A stretch of 64,000 bases of DNA from Pycnopodia helianthoides (Eukaryota; Echinodermata; Asteroidea; Forcipulatida; Asteriidae), in the NCBI GenBank assembly GCA_032158295.1, contig CM063249.1:5099195-5163194 (forward strand), given 5' to 3'. The notes beneath the pieces were generated by a model. That model worked only from the letters and a program-made list of their open reading frames with translations, was not told where the DNA came from and ran no database searches. Positions 45,430 to 58,261 of the stretch are shown one piece after another. Both the position numbers and the translations under genes were made by a program. The stretch's first letter is position 1. Every line of letters begins with the position of its first letter.

Positions 45430-46345
45430 TACGTACGGAGCCCCTTAGGGGACAGGTAAAAATAAATTTAAAAAGGTAAAACAAAATATATAAATATATA
45501 TATATATATATATAAAATTTGTAGGGTAGATGGCCTTAGCTTTCGATCCAAACCGGACCTTCGTAAGAGGCAAAAACAAGCACAAACGAAAAACATATCC
45601 ATTTATAGCAAAAAAGAGAGGCAAAGAACAATGGGATGGTATCCAGAAAAAGGAGGGAAAATTATAGCCAATCAAAGTTGTTAGTTTACAAACAATGGGG
45701 CGGCCAAGAACCAATCAGAGTTATGTGGTGGGGACAAAAGGATGGTCAGTGAAAGGGAGGGTTACTGGACCAAGCGGGAAACATGAAAGGACAGGATTAA
45801 GGGGCACGAGGCATCGTGTATGATGCAATTAACAATAGGGAACAGGACCAAAGTATATACAACAATGAGAAAGGGAGGTAATTATAGAACAAGTCTGAGG
45901 AGAGAAGGGGTTATTAGGAAAAGAACAGGTCGATCTCCAAAATATATATATATATATTATTTCGTTTCCTCGAAATCATTTCGTTCCCTCGAAATCATTT
46001 CGTTAACACGAAATATTGTTTCGTTACTTCGAAATCCTTTAACTGCTACGGAGTCCATGAAATGCCGTTCCATTTATCTCATTGTCTCCATAGTGGCTCA
46101 TTATTAAGGCCTCATCTGAATATTATTTGCATACTGAGATAAATGAAATGGCATTTCATGGACGCCGTATCAGTTAAAGGATTTCGAAGTAACGAAACAA
46201 TATTTCGTGGTAACGAAATGGTTTCGAGAGAACGAAATGATTTCGAGGGAACGAAATAATATATATATATTTTGTTTTAACATATTTCTTTTTTACCTTT
46301 TAATTTTTGTTGTTTACCTGTCCCTATAGGGGCTCCGTAGCTATG
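45430..46345. mobile_element. Inverted-repeat element upstream of lectin 1, with a nested CGAAAT hairpin
   Basis: The termini 'ggagccccttaggggacagg' (about 45438) and the inverted 'cctgtccctataggggctcc' (about 46317) bracket about 900 bp. Units 2 and 3 lack it at the matching places (about 54310 and 60432). The left part (45525-45940) contains an inverted copy of the CTTACGAAGG/GAAAGC motif and purine-rich sequence like that beside the Penelope remnant. The right part holds the hairpin at 45945-46270. Confidence 0.75.
45945..46270. mobile_element. CGAAAT hairpin MITE
   Basis: The arms (45945-46065 and about 46150-46270) are inverted for about 120 bp. They carry repeated words ATTTCGTT..CTCGAAAT in the left arm (four times) and their complements in the right arm, and end in (AT)n. 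The stem continues through 'tgaaatg.cgttccatttat'. It is non-coding. Confidence 0.8.
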
Positions 46346-46714
46346 CATGTAGAGGTAATATCAAATATTACAAAGCGCCAAGGGTGCAAGATGGGGAACC
46401 TTCAACCCTGTCTGAACGGTTTGTGTATGGGTAATTTTGTAATTTTAAGTGTATTACACAAAAGTAGACCTACAGCTTAACGTCCCATTAGGTATCTAGC
46501 ATGAAACGCTACCTAAGCAAACGTATGACTTATAAAACGTGAGAAGCAATGCATTTTATATAAATACTGTTGCTCTGGCACTTTTTTCAACTCGACTTAC
46601 AGTATTAGTTTGGTGAAGGAGGCGGTCACACGAATAGTGGTTCATTTCCCATAAAATAAACATCAAATAGCTAAGAATAAATATATTGTTTAAGACTAGA
46701 GAAATTTTCAGGGC

Positions 46715-47235
46715 TATCTTTGAAGGGTTGGGGTTTGTCAGAGTTTTTTTTTAAAGAGTCGGAGTTGGTTAGGCTTAACTTTGAAAGGTTTGGGTCGGTT
46801 AGGGTTAATTTTGAAGGGTTGGGGTTGGTCAGGGTTAAATTTGATTGGTTAGGGGTTGGTCAGGTTTAATTTTGAAAGGTCGGGGTTGGTTAGGGTTATT
46901 ATGAAGGGACGGGGTGGTCGGGGTTATTATTGAACGGTCTGGGTTGGTTAGGATTAATTAAAGGGACGGGGTGGTCGGGGTTATTATTGAACGGTCTGGG
47001 TTGGTTAGGGTTAATTAAAGGGACGGATTGGTCGGGGTATTATTGAACGGTCTGGATTACTCAGGGTTAATTTAGAAAGTTCTGGGTTGGTAAGGAGTTA
47101 TTTTGAAGAGTCGGGTCATCAGGCTTAAGTTTGAAGGGTCGGGGTTGGTTAGGGGTTAAATTTTAAGGGTTGGGGTTGGTTATTTAATTTTGAAAGGTTT
47201 GGGCTGGTTAGGGTTAATTTTGAAGTGTCTGGAAT
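46715..47235. repeat. G-rich minisatellite, about 32-bp unit, roughly 16 units
   Basis: Imperfect repeats of GGGTTGGTTAGGGTTAATTT plus TGAAGGGTC/T run for about 500 bp. A single remaining unit is seen in unit 3 near 61018-61065, so the array expanded, or survived, only in unit 1. The TTAGGG-like word is part of the unit, not a telomere array. Confidence 0.85.
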
Positions 47236-47949
47236 GATTGGGGTCATTTCTACCTGAGTCCTTAAAGAGTTGTTGAGTAAGACGAGGTTTTTAATGCATA
47301 ATATTATAATTATTTTATTTTGTGTTTGCTGTGCTGAGAAAGAATTTTTAAACATGAACATTATTAACCCAATCAGGACCGGGAGATCCCACTATATTTT
47401 CCCCCGTAACTTTCAACCCTGCATCCGATCTCCGCCACATTTTCTGACTTTTCCCCAATATTTATCATATATTGTTAGAAAATAATTGCTTTCGTGGTTT
47501 GGCTTTTAATATACCAACCGTTTGTTCGATCTTGGTTCAAACGATTTTAACGTTATGTAGTGATGTTATTCATTCTTTCAACAAAGTTTCCACTTGTTTT
47601 TTTTGTTTTTCCTAAGAAAGTGGTAGTGATGTGTCAGGTGGTAGTGTTAACGCATAGTGAAAATTCAAAATGGGCAACAAATTCGCCGACCTCTTGGAAT
47701 TTGCGTTTCCGGTTGGTTTATCAACAAACTTGTTTTTAAACATGCTAGATTTTAATTTCAGTCATAGAAATACTATAAAAAACATCAACCAGGCCCATTG
47801 CACCCTGTGCCCCAAATAATGGTGGGAATGTCGATTTTTAAGTGGAAAAACTATACAATACAATGTTTTCCCTCAAAAATTGATAAACCAATAATTATAG
47901 CATCCCAACAGTGACCCAAGTAATTTAATTCAATGGTACGTTATTGGTT

Positions 47950-49270
47950 ATGACCATCAATAAAACATTTGCCAAAGTGTTATAGTATACTTTGTAAAAT
48001 AAAAGAAATACAAACCTATTGAAAATTACAGCATTTTACCCCCCCCCCCCCCAAACCGGTCAAAATGCCCGTTAATGGTTTTAAAAAATTGAAATATTTT
48101 TTTTAACGTCATCATGTAGACCTTGTAAAATTAACATTCGTAGCATCTTTCATGAAAAAAATGCTCTAAAACTTTGGAAAATATGGAGGGATGGGCATTA
48201 AATGCCGCCCCTAGTCTAAAAAAAGGAAGGTCCCGATGTGGTTATTGTTTAGAGAAAAAAAGCAAGGTCCCGATGGGAATTATTGTTTAGATTATACTCA
48301 TATTATGACATCAATTTATTTTAACTAATCAATTATTATTAATACTATAGTCTTACGGATACACCATTTAGTTTTCTCTGCATGAGAACTTGTGCCGATG
48401 GCTCTGTGAGAGCCGGTTGGTTTATTCAATGTAGTGTGCTCTAAAGTAGTCGTTAAAGGTGACAGAGACAACGACGAGAGAACAGTTGTCGAAATGTTGA
48501 GACTAAACCAACCAGCTTTTCCAGGGCCATCATTTTTGTTCAAATCGTGTACCCTTAAGGTTAAACTAACATCTGTCTTCAATTGCAAAGAATCAAATCT
48601 CACATTATTCAACCTTGTTCACATGATTATATTCAACACATGTAGATTGTCTCAACTAGTATTATTTAAACATTATTGAATGCCAAATTACGATTTAATT
48701 AGAATGCGAAATCGTAAGACCGCACTTCCTTGTAGACCTTTATCAAGGTGCGGCCATCTTGATTTTTTTCCGTTCAGATCACTGAACCAAACCGGACAAA
48801 TAGTATGGTCCCTTTTTGTGCAGTGAATATTAAACATTCAGTACTGTTATTGGATACAAGAATAATGACCAAGATGGCGGCAACACGATAATGGTCTATT
48901 TGGCAGTTCCAAGAATTCACGCATTTACGTAATCATAAACTTTAACCCCCTAAAAGAAAGTCAATGATTTTAGTGACTTTTATTGTAATGTTCGGCATCA
49001 GCAAGGACAATACCTACAATAATTTGTATGTAATTAGATCTTGGGATGATTATTGTAACTGTTTAATAAATAAAACGAAACATGGCGTGTTACGCGTTTA
49101 ACCACAAGGGGACTCTTTCTGGAGTTTCCCTATTGTTAACCAATTAACGCTATAGCTTTGAAACAGACAGTAAACAGGTAAAACACTGCTCAACTGGTAA
49201 TGTTAATAGAAGTCCACTACATATATTACCACAATTATCGTTTAAACTGAAAATTAATGTTTAACCTGAT
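47950..49270. other. No gene recognised (between lectin units 1 and 2)
   Basis: AT-rich sequence with a C run at 48041-48052. Overlapping open frames near 48325-48680 have no recognisable domain. Confidence 0.4.
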
Positions 49271-49834
49271 TCCATACAATAGTTTTCATTCTACTGATTA
49301 GCAAAATTAGCAAAAGTATAATAGCTTGGTGTTTTACAAAAGATTACCGCAAAACTTAACTACCTGAATGGGCACGTTGCCTTCGGATTGGGCGCTTTGG
49401 GCTACGAAAAGTGTTTGTTTTGAAATGAATATGGTTGGAAAGATTTTTTTAAAGTAGAATATAATGATTCACATAAATATCCCTTGAAATTGTGGTGGTT
49501 TTTCTTGTAATTTCATGGCAGAATACAGTTCGCTATTTTTGACACCACAAAATGGCGGACCGTATGTTCTGTTGGTTGTATTTCCAGATGCAAATTTATG
49601 TTTCTAATCACTATTCATTAGTTACAACACACTGTAGGTGTTTTTGTGCGGTGTTCTATATCTGCCGTCTCGCAATCTGCAAATCGCGTTTACCTATCGA
49701 ATCTTGCATTAGATTGTCAATTTAGTGTTATGTTTTCAATCTCGTGCGAGATTGAAAACAAGGCGAGATTCGATAACGCGAGATGCGAGATGCGAGACGG
49801 CTGTAGATCATCCAACAAAATATTGAACAACCTT

Positions 49835-50019
49835 TTACATGTACAACTGTGCTGGTGATACGGGGCGCTGACAGATTACCGTGTATGTATCCCCACAATT
49901 CCGGTCGTGCCAGCCTGTAACGTGTCCTCCGGCGCAATCTTGGTTGCCGTCATTTGGTTGACCAGAATGCCATATCTTATCTCTCACGTCAATAGTACCT
50001 TCCAAACACACCCAGGTAC
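49835..50019 (-). CDS. C-type lectin 2, exon 2
   Basis: Joins exon 1 in phase 1 after the AG at 50021-50020. Translation gives GTWVCLEGTIDVRDKIW, HSGQPNDGNQDCAGG, GWHDRNCGDTYTVICQ, then RPVSPAQLYM and a TAA stop. It keeps QPN, WHD and the four canonical CRD cysteines. It is two codons shorter than lectin 1 after CLEG (the extra cysteine of CLDGEC is absent) and shorter again near GGH. It is shorter than the surrounding overlapping frames and easy to miss. Confidence 0.88.
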
Positions 50020-50096
50020 CTGATCGGAGTCAATCAAAAATAATAATAAAAAGTCTCAATATAGGCCTACATCAAACGTTGGGAGCAGGATTAGAC

Positions 50097-50216
50097 TTAA
50101 AGGTGGGGTCAGGATGCTTACTACCAGTATACCGACTTTAAAACAAGTAAGCCTTCGGATACAAATGACACAATTGTTCTCTCGGGTTCATCACCAAACG
50201 ATGACCCTACCTTTAA
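50097..50216. mobile_element. Small TTAA-flanked inverted repeat (possible family V)
   Basis: TTAA + AGGTGGGGTCA ... TGACCCTACCT + TTAA, 112 bp. It lies in the lectin 2 intron. Unit 1 has only the left end (43435, TTAAAGGTAGGGTCA). The termini again start AGG. Confidence 0.55.
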
Positions 50217-50272
50217 ATCGAAAGTACACATTGTTTTTGTTGAAAAACGGAACCGTCGGGAACAAGCAGAAA

Positions 50273-50430
50273 GTTAAAGGGACACGTTGCCTTAGGATTG
50301 GGCGCTTTGGGCAATAAAAGTGTTTGTTATAAATGAATACGGTTAGAATATGTTTTAAAACATAGTTAATAATGATTTACACAAATATGGAAATTATGTG
50401 GTTTTCCTTTTACTTCATGAATTAACACGT
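50273..50430. mobile_element. TTAA-MITE family III fragment in lectin 2 intron
   Basis: TTAAAGGGACACGTTGCCTT, 'gattgggcgctttgggc' and 'gttttccttttacttcatg' match the left half of the complete copy at 24942-25257. The right terminus was not found. Confidence 0.6.
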
Positions 50431-50929
50431 CACCCACGATCGAAGACCAGTTGCTAAAGCGATATCTCAATAACTCTACCGCCTTTTGAAACGAAATTCT
50501 CACAGGTTGCTTTTATTGTATGAGTCTACATTTAGATAATATTAAAACAATCGGACGGTTCCAAAAGTAAAGGTATAATTGCCTTTTAAATCAAGGCAGT
50601 AATTGTTGTTTCGTTTGTTGGGTATCCCTCGACCCCGGGGCACTAATCCCTGGTGACCGGAAATGAAGCAAAGTCGATGTAGCACTATAAAATAACTTAC
50701 TTTGCCGCTTTAAAATATAGCGGTCTCGTTATTTTATAAAGGTTTTTTTCTCCCACTGACTGAATAAAACGACAGTGGCTGATAAAACTCTGTAATTGCT
50801 ATACCAGCTAATGGTTGGAACTTCAATACCTCAACCCGCTCCCAACCACTTTCAATAGCATGTGCAGGTCTCGGGCATATTCGAACTTCCGGGACCAAGT
50901 TGGTCCCAACCATTGAGTTTTACGTGCGC

Positions 50930-51170
50930 GCGATTCTGTTCTTCAATACTTCAGTCTTCGTTCGAGTTGTTGAACACAGATTAACGCCACTCATGTTTAT
51001 ACTTTGGAACTCCCTACCTGCATCTTGTTTTCCACCAACTCTGTCACAGTTCAAGAGGAACGTCAACAGATATTTCCTCTTACTTTAAATTTTTTCTTAT
51101 TTTTCTTGTAGCTCTCACCATGGGAGGCATTTTGGCCCCGTGTTTGTGTTTTGTCATAAAATGAATTTAT
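50930..51170 (+). pseudogene. LINE 3' fragment in lectin 2 intron
   Basis: A plus-strand frame carries LWNSLPASCFPPTLSQFKRN and VNRYF followed by 'ggcattttggccccgtgtt'. It is orthologous in position to the fragments at 44640 and 58262. It is the best preserved of the three. Confidence 0.8.
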
Positions 51171-51222
51171 TTATCTAAGGACCATGCAATATTGAACATT
51201 ATTTCTAGAATTGTGTACAAAC

Positions 51223-51526
51223 CTTCAACTTCAATGTCGTTGCAACCAATCCAAAAAAATAGGCACTTGCACATGTTGAGGAGGTGTTGTAACTTTTCTT
51301 CGGATTTAGGGATAACCATCTCGCCGCCCATCTTAGTGCAAATCTCCATACCCTCTCCCCATGTAACTTCGGCATCATGCATCTTGTAGCATTTGTTTTG
51401 CCACTGGCTCCATGTAACAGGGCATCGCATGGCCTTCAAACACCGCCCATTTATAGCAGCGTAGTTTGCCATCAAAAATATACCAACAACACCCAGCAGT
51501 TTGCTCGCAAACATTTTGAAGACCAT
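51223..51526 (-). CDS. C-type lectin 2, exon 1
   Basis: Secreted single-CRD lectin. The start MVFKMFASKLLGVVGIFLMA is fixed by an in-frame TAA four codons upstream. The signal peptide is followed by NGRCLKAMRCPVTWSQWQNK, then CYKMHDAEVTWGEGMEIC, GGEMVIPKSEEKLQHLL and FFWIGCNDIEVE. It is shorter than lectins 1 and 3 between the first two cysteines (the RGRPRCPP insert is missing). The donor is GAAG^GTTTGT at 51223/51222 and the intron to 50020 is 1.2 kb. The joined product is 162 aa. All splice sites and both exons are open, so this is the cleanest functional candidate with lectin 1. Confidence 0.9.
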
Positions 51527-52399
51527 CTCTTGACAAATTTAGATTGCTGCCAGATATACAAACAGCCAAGAGGGTTACCAGAACGGAACTGCGAAAAGCT
51601 CCTTTAAGTACCAATAAAAAACAGATTATCCAGTCACAAAAAAACTGCGCAACGCGGAGTTCTTCAATAACAGGGATCAATCAATAAAAACTGTATAATA
51701 TGTAATAAAATATATTATAATATCTAGACTTGTTATGATTTTGAGTTATGCATTATTGACCGCTCAGCCGCCCACAACGATACACTGTAACATGCGGTTA
51801 AGGAAACGCTCTCCAGATTGGTTTTGTAGGGAAAAAACGTACCATCAAAATAAAACTAGATTGTCATTAGTACGCGTTGGCGAAGCAAATGCCACTAGTT
51901 TGCATTCCCCTTCACAGTAAACTCGTAAATTGTTAACGCTAATGACGATGAAATAATTTACTTCGAATTAACACCCACTCATTTTTAACCAAAAAAGGGA
52001 ATTTTCTTTCATCAAAATGATACTGTCAAAGGTTAATGGCTTACCAATTAATCAGTAAGAGCATTTGACGCCTTCCAAAGCTAGTGTGTTCAACCTCATA
52101 AAAATTAATCGCCTTAAAAATTACCGGTAGCCGTTAAAGAGAGGCACTTATTGTTCCCTAGGGACTTGAACTTGAAATATTCTGTTATTCATTGACAATA
52201 TTAACGAACGGACGACATTTTTTCATAAATAATAGTAAGCCTTGGGTGTCTTTGGAAATTTGAACCACGATTCTAGTAACTACTGTAAAAGTTTTGTGCA
52301 GAGCAGACACGTAGCCTTGACCAAGGCGAAAACAAGATTTGCTAAATAGACTTCATAAAAACAAAACTCGCCAAACATACATTGGATGGTATTAAGGGG

Positions 52400-54250
52400 C
52401 TTTCGTAGTGGTGGTAAGGTTTAAAGGGACTTACCGGTTTACTGTTTACCTAATTTAGTGATGTGGAATAAAATAAAATAAGTTTTAGATGGTTGTTGTA
52501 TAAAAAATCCTCAAAATATCACGTGAATATTAACGAAAAATGTGAAGAAGAAAAAAAAAACGCGTTTAAAGGTCAGCGTATACACTTTTCCAGCCGTTGC
52601 GACTGTCAAGTTTACGTGACATTGTTGTGAGTAGACTGGTGCCCTGTTCTGTATTAATTACATCGATGGCGAGGCATGAGGATCCAGTCTTCATATCCAC
52701 CAAGCACAAATTCACGTGTAAATAAAACAACTGACATAAACACACGTCAGTCTTGTCACATCCTCACCACATTGGGGACATCGTGCAGCTATAACATAGT
52801 CGTAGACCAGCTGTATGGGAGAAACAGTCCGTCGTCGTTCCGCCGCATGTGTAGCGCAGGCTACACGTTACGTGACAATAGTTAGGGGATAATAGCTAGG
52901 GGTACAGACTAAAATCCTCGTAAAACAAAACGTAAATAATGGTCTGGCTCCCTACCCCCTCCCAAGCCCACGGCTAGACCAGCAAACTCATGCCACCGAG
53001 GTGCGATTTTGTTTTCGTACCACACGTTATAGCTACAGAGCCACAATAAAGCGTGCTGATTGGTCCATTTTTGCATAGTTCGTGCATTTTAAATGAGGTC
53101 AACTAAGGAAAGCGTTATTACTATACATGTAATGGTGGTACACGGCGCTAGCCTAGGCGCACAGCCAGCTTTATCGCATGGATATGCGGTGCGTCAGGTG
53201 TTAATATAAATTATATAGCGGCACTTGGTACATTGTGTGTCGGTAATGATAAAAAATAAAGGCAAGAGGTTCATGTTCATGTATCATAAAATGGCCGTTA
53301 ACTGCGGAGGTAACAGCATTGTCCACTTTCGCAGTGGATGTCAAAGTTGCATTTGAGTCGTGTAAACAAACAAAATTTAATGCAAAACACTATCGTAAGG
53401 ACAATTTTACGAAACACAAGTCATATAGGCTTCCCCAATAATAATATAGGCATTATGTGTCAATAGGTATTGCCCCATACTCAGTCATTTGAAAGTTTCT
53501 AAACATAAAACACACACCAAAAATTCTTCAAATCCCCAGTGACCAGCCCTGTTGACCACATGTATTAACCTAGCTACAGGAAACGATGTCATTTTTCACT
53601 CTTATTCTCACTTACCTATACGACCTTTCGCTCGTCGTACCCATTGCCAACCAAAGATGAGCCCGAGTGAGTTGTACACGTTATAAACTGCCATCGAGCC
53701 ACACACACATGTACTGTACATAGGCCTACTTCTTGCACGAAATAGTTAAACATTACTATCGATCGTGACCTACATACAGTGACCTACATGCATGTGTGGT
53801 ACGAAACAAATAATCGCCACCGGGGAAGCACGCTTCCGTTGCACGGACACTCTGAATGCGAATCTTACGTTCTATTTTTCATCATTATTTACAACTTGAA
53901 TACATTTTTTTTGTCAAATACTCATGAATAATTTATGACAACAAGATTAAAATTTGCTTCGGTAATTTACTTTTTTACGGCTGGAAGTAAAACTTACTCC
54001 GATAACCCTGTGATTTATCCGAACCACAAAAATCACGTGAACTTCGTTTTTTTTTTTAAAGCGCGAAAACGGCAAAATTTGATGGTTTCTTTTAGAAACC
54101 GTTCTTCTCCATTCCGGGAAGACCGTTGGAGTCATGTTTTAGTCTATTTTGTTGCCAAAATAGCCCAACGAAGCTAATGATTTGTTATAACTAAATACAA
54201 TGAAATAAGCCACGTCGTCACTGCTTCAGCATGTCGTGCAATCTCAATTG
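52400..54250. other. No gene recognised
   Basis: AT-rich sequence inside lectin unit 2. Overlapping open frames near 53935-54180 lie on both strands and show no domain. Confidence 0.4.
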
Positions 54251-54373
54251 AAAAGAGGGCATGTTTTAGTTGTACATATACTCTTTGATATTCATTGTTG
54301 TAATAGGTATCGCTGCACATGTAGATGTAAAAGCAAATATTACAGAGCGCCGAAGATGGGGATCTCAGGCTGA

Positions 54374-54511
54374 AATGTGAAATGCGCACTGGACGCCATT
54401 TCAGCAAGCAACTCTTTTGATGCAACAATAGATCAGTATAGACAATGACCTTTGTTATCAATGATACAACAAAGTATTTGCTTGCTGAAATGGCGCCCAC
54501 ACGTATTTCAC
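54374..54511. mobile_element. Hairpin MITE in lectin unit 2
   Basis: 'gtgaaatgcgcactggacgc' and 'catttcagcaagcaa' pair with 'ttgcttgctgaaatg' and 'gcgcccacacgtatttcac' around a short loop. The matching place in unit 3 (about 60514, 'gtgaaatactgg') lacks it. It produces a spurious 181-codon minus-strand frame (54174-54719). Confidence 0.75.
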
Positions 54512-56214
54512 TTTCCAACAATAGATAGAGCTCAAGTAACCCATCTTGCGCCTTCAGTGCTCTATAGTTTTTGGTACTAATAGTCATAATTATGCCAGTT
54601 CTTATAAAAAGTGCATTGTCATACCCGATAGGTGTATCGAAAACGATCACTACTTTGTTTACCACTAGACCTACCGATTGATCAGGATGAACCAATGCAT
54701 TGTATACAGACTGCGGCACTTTTTCCTCAACTCAATTAACTGGAGGAGGCCAGGGCGGGGGAGGCGGTGACACGACTAGCGGTTCATTTCTGAAACTGTT
54801 AGAAAATAACCAATGGCTCTAAACCGAGTCTCAAAAAGTAATAGTATTTCGATCTGAAATATAATGTCAATCACTGTCGGGATAGTATTATAAACAACAA
54901 CTCTGTGGGCTTCATATCCTGCTGTTATTATTTTAGTATTTTTTTTAACTAATGAATTAGGACGCAAAATACAGTTGCTCACATAACAGACTCACTTTTT
55001 CCTACAATATTTATTTTTTCACTTGTTTTTGGAATATATAGAAACCTATTTGAAGTTGTGTTCGAAATGTTAAAATAATGCTGTTAATGAAATATTACTG
55101 CAAGAACAAAATAAGAAATCGGTGCACTTTTACAAATATTTTTAACAGTCTTATATTTTTACCCTTTTGTTAGCAAAACAATTGGCCACATTTTATACTC
55201 AAAATTATTATTGCATCATAATATCGAATTTTAAGTGAGGGCATAGATTTTTGTAATCCCTTGTTGCTCGAACCCATCCAGCGAAAAGGAGAGGGAATAG
55301 AATTTGTTTATCCCTTGTTCCTTAAAACCAGCCGAAAAGGGGAGGGGATAGATTCTTTATCAATCTTTCTTAAAATAAGCGTCATCTAGGGAAATGTTAT
55401 TGATGTTTATACAAACACCACAAAATGTGCATAATATTTTTTCCGTAACAATATAATTCATAGATATTTCAATTGTTAGCCTTGCAAAATGAGATTTATT
55501 TGTAAAGTTGGATCATGTTTTGTTCACAATTTGGGGAAGAAAATGGTACACAAAAATTAGTTTCAAAATCCTGTTTTGAAAGCAATTTTGTTACTATAGT
55601 CAAAATTTTATGCTGTAAATAAGAAAAATATTCTAAAATGAAAATTTGCAGTTAAATGAACCTGTTTTATTTTCTTTTTCTTGACTGAGAAGTGCTCAAT
55701 ATTTTATCAAGGCAAAGAGCAAGCTGTATTGTGCTCATAATGGCTGATAACTAAACCATGCATATAGACAAGCATTTTATGAACAATATACCAAGTACAC
55801 AATTAATCATTCATACCCATTTCTATACACTGTACAAGGCCAAACTTTCATGGTTCTCGTAGGCATGAGGACAAATTATTGAAGAACAATTTGGTCTGCT
55901 ACGCTTGTAATGGGTTGGATAGAAATGTATAAATCTACATGATGTTTCTTCCTCAGTGCTATGTACCACTTTTCATACCTATAATACTATAGATAGTTCC
56001 CAGTAGACGCCATCTTTACGGGCAAATTGCATTTTGGCTTGCAGATGCGTCAAACGCTCAACTTATTAACGCAGCCGCGTTGTTCACTGACCAATCCTGC
56101 AATGAGTTTCGTGAAATGCGCGCGTTTGCACGCCATTCTCACACGAAACGCACGACTGTTCTAAACTAAACTGCCCGTAAAGATGGCCGATTTACGTCAT
56201 ACTGCAACCTATCT

Positions 56215-56410
56215 ATACGACACGATACGTTACGATACAACACATACATTACAATACAATACAATACATTACCATTCAATACAATAACAACGCAGCCGCA
56301 ACGCAACGCAACGCAACGCAACGCACCACAACACAACACAACGCAACACAACGCAACGCAACACAAAGCAAAGCAACGCGACGCGACGCGACGCAATGCA
56401 ATGCAACATG
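56215..56410. repeat. Degenerate pentanucleotide repeat (unit 3)
   Basis: AATAC, AACGC, AACAC and GACGC units, more broken than the unit 1 array at 42064-42312, in the same position relative to the lectin gene. The order (T-rich to C-rich units) is the same. Confidence 0.9.
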
Positions 56411-57150
56411 AACCAACGTAACTGCCTTCTCGTCCAAACATTTTTAAGCAATGAAGACATAATATCAGTCTGTTAACAGTTATGTGTATTCTTTTACAAT
56501 TAAAGATATGTTTCACACATTCATGAAACTATAATATTTCAACCAAATCTATGTATCTCTATTTTGTAAGTTGTTACGACACAGTGAACATACACTGATC
56601 ATTTCAGTTATATAACCCGAAAGATACGAAACTAGAAAAAACAGTAATGCTCTGTTTTTCAGAATATTTATGCTTTGATATTTTTGAGAGAAACTGAACT
56701 TTGTTGGATGGTTCCATACAAAAAATGTATTTTTACTAATTAGCTAAATTTTCCAAGTATAATATCTTGGTGTTTAACAAAAGATTACCACAAAGCGAAT
56801 GAGCAGTTAACCACTTAAAGAGGTACATTGCCTTCAGATTAGGCGATTTGGGCTATGAAAAGCGTTTGTTATCAAACTAATATATAGCACTATTTTTAGT
56901 ACCAAATGTTCGATACCACAAAGTGGTGGACCATAATGTTCCGCTTGTTGTATTTCGAGAGTCAAATTAATGTTGCTGTTTGTTTGTTTTTTTGTTTTGT
57001 TTTAATCACTACTCACTAATTACAACCATAGGCATTCTTGTGCTGAACAATTCCTGGGCAATCCCAAACAGCACAATTTTGAGAGATTTGAAGCACTGCG
57101 CTTCTTTAATCTTCATAACAAGTAGTTTGCCCAGATTAGTGAACAACCTT

Positions 57151-57345
57151 TCACAGGAGCAATAGTGCTGGTGATGCGGGGCGCTGACAGACTAAGTTGC
57201 GGGTATTATCACATTTCCCATCGTGCCAGTCCTGAAGCACGGCCTACGGCGCAATCTTGGTAGTGTACGTTATTTGGCTCACCATCATCCCATCTCTTGT
57301 CCTGCACGTCAATAGTACCTTCACCACCCAAACACACCCAGGTAT
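57151..57345 (-). pseudogene. C-type lectin 3, exon 2 with 1-nt insertion
   Basis: Homologous to exon 2 of lectin 1, with acceptor AG at 57347-57346. The frame reads DTWVCLGGEGTIDVQDKRW, DDGEPNNVHYQDCAVGRASG, then shifts because of one extra base near 57230 (CCAGTCC in place of CCAGCC on the plus strand) and stops at 57211-57209 (TGA). The WHD box and the last two cysteines of the CRD are therefore lost; the original frame beyond the shift is otherwise conserved to 57151. This copy has EPN (mannose-type) where lectins 1 and 2 have QPN. It is a recent pseudogene or a sequencing error. Confidence 0.85.
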
Positions 57346-58261
57346 CTGATCCAAGTCAATCCAAAATAATAAAAAAGTATCGTTATACATCGAATGTTGG
57401 GAGCGGGGTTGTACTTATTGGTAGGGTTATATATTGGTAAATATTCGAAAAATTAATAACCATAAAAAATTACTTGGTGAGTAGCACTGCAGCTGTTGAC
57501 AGTGTAAACTATTTTAAGAAAGGATTGTTGAAGTATTTTATGGTTTGGATAATTTGTCACCCACACTCATATGAATGTGAGAAATGATTCATGCATGAAT
57601 CGTTTCTCAGATTTCTGAGGGGTGGTGTCCGGTCGCGAATTCTGCAGTTAGAGATGCAGTTGGTATCTGCTGTAACCGCGCTAAACGTGGATGGATTGGA
57701 CGTTCTTGTGAAAATACCGTGACAGTTTTTTGCTGTTTGCTATTTTTACGTGTGCGTGATTCTGTTCTTCAAATAATTTTGTTTAACGTAGTCTATATCT
57801 ATTAAAAGCATTATCATAATATTGGTAGACAAGTAAACATTTAGCCATGAATTATATGAAAGCAAAATAAAGTTTTACGAAATTAAAGACAATGTGTTTA
57901 CAAACAAAACATTGTGAACGGTTTTTCAAAATTTTCTCCTGACTCACGTTTGATATGTTACGTATCATTGATCACACTGTCTGCGACTATTTTGTCAGCT
58001 CTACCAATTATGTACAATACCTCTAATCCTATGAAATAGTCGCCAAATTCGGGCGTGATTGGCGAATGGGGTCTCTAATAATTAGGCAACCTCATCTTAA
58101 GTTATAATTTAGTTTCAATATTAATTTTAACATATTATTTAATTTATTGAAAAATGTAATTTTATAGATAAGAAGTTGCTGTGAGTAGACCTAAGTTATT
58201 TTTTTCAAAAATTGTGTATAAGAAGATCTTTACAAGAAGATTTGGTTTTATAGCAAAATCT

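Larger units (their letters stand above)
40255..47950. repeat. Lectin segmental duplication, unit 1
   Basis: From 'gtcaatcactgtagggatag' through the lectin gene to the 'attaacccaatcaggaccgg' block and beyond, the sequence aligns with unit 3 (about 54850-61550) and in part with unit 2 (about 49270-54850). Unit 1 alone carries the THAP element (40699-41395), the family I MITE (43719-44104) and the TIR element at 45430-46345. Confidence 0.8.

Noticed and set aside
46715..47235. Interstitial telomere array
   Set aside because: TTAGGG-like words occur once per 32-bp unit and not in tandem, so it is a minisatellite.
54174..54719. 181-codon open frame on the minus strand
   Set aside because: It spans a hairpin MITE and duplicated non-coding sequence, and no domain or counterpart is kept in units 1 and 3.
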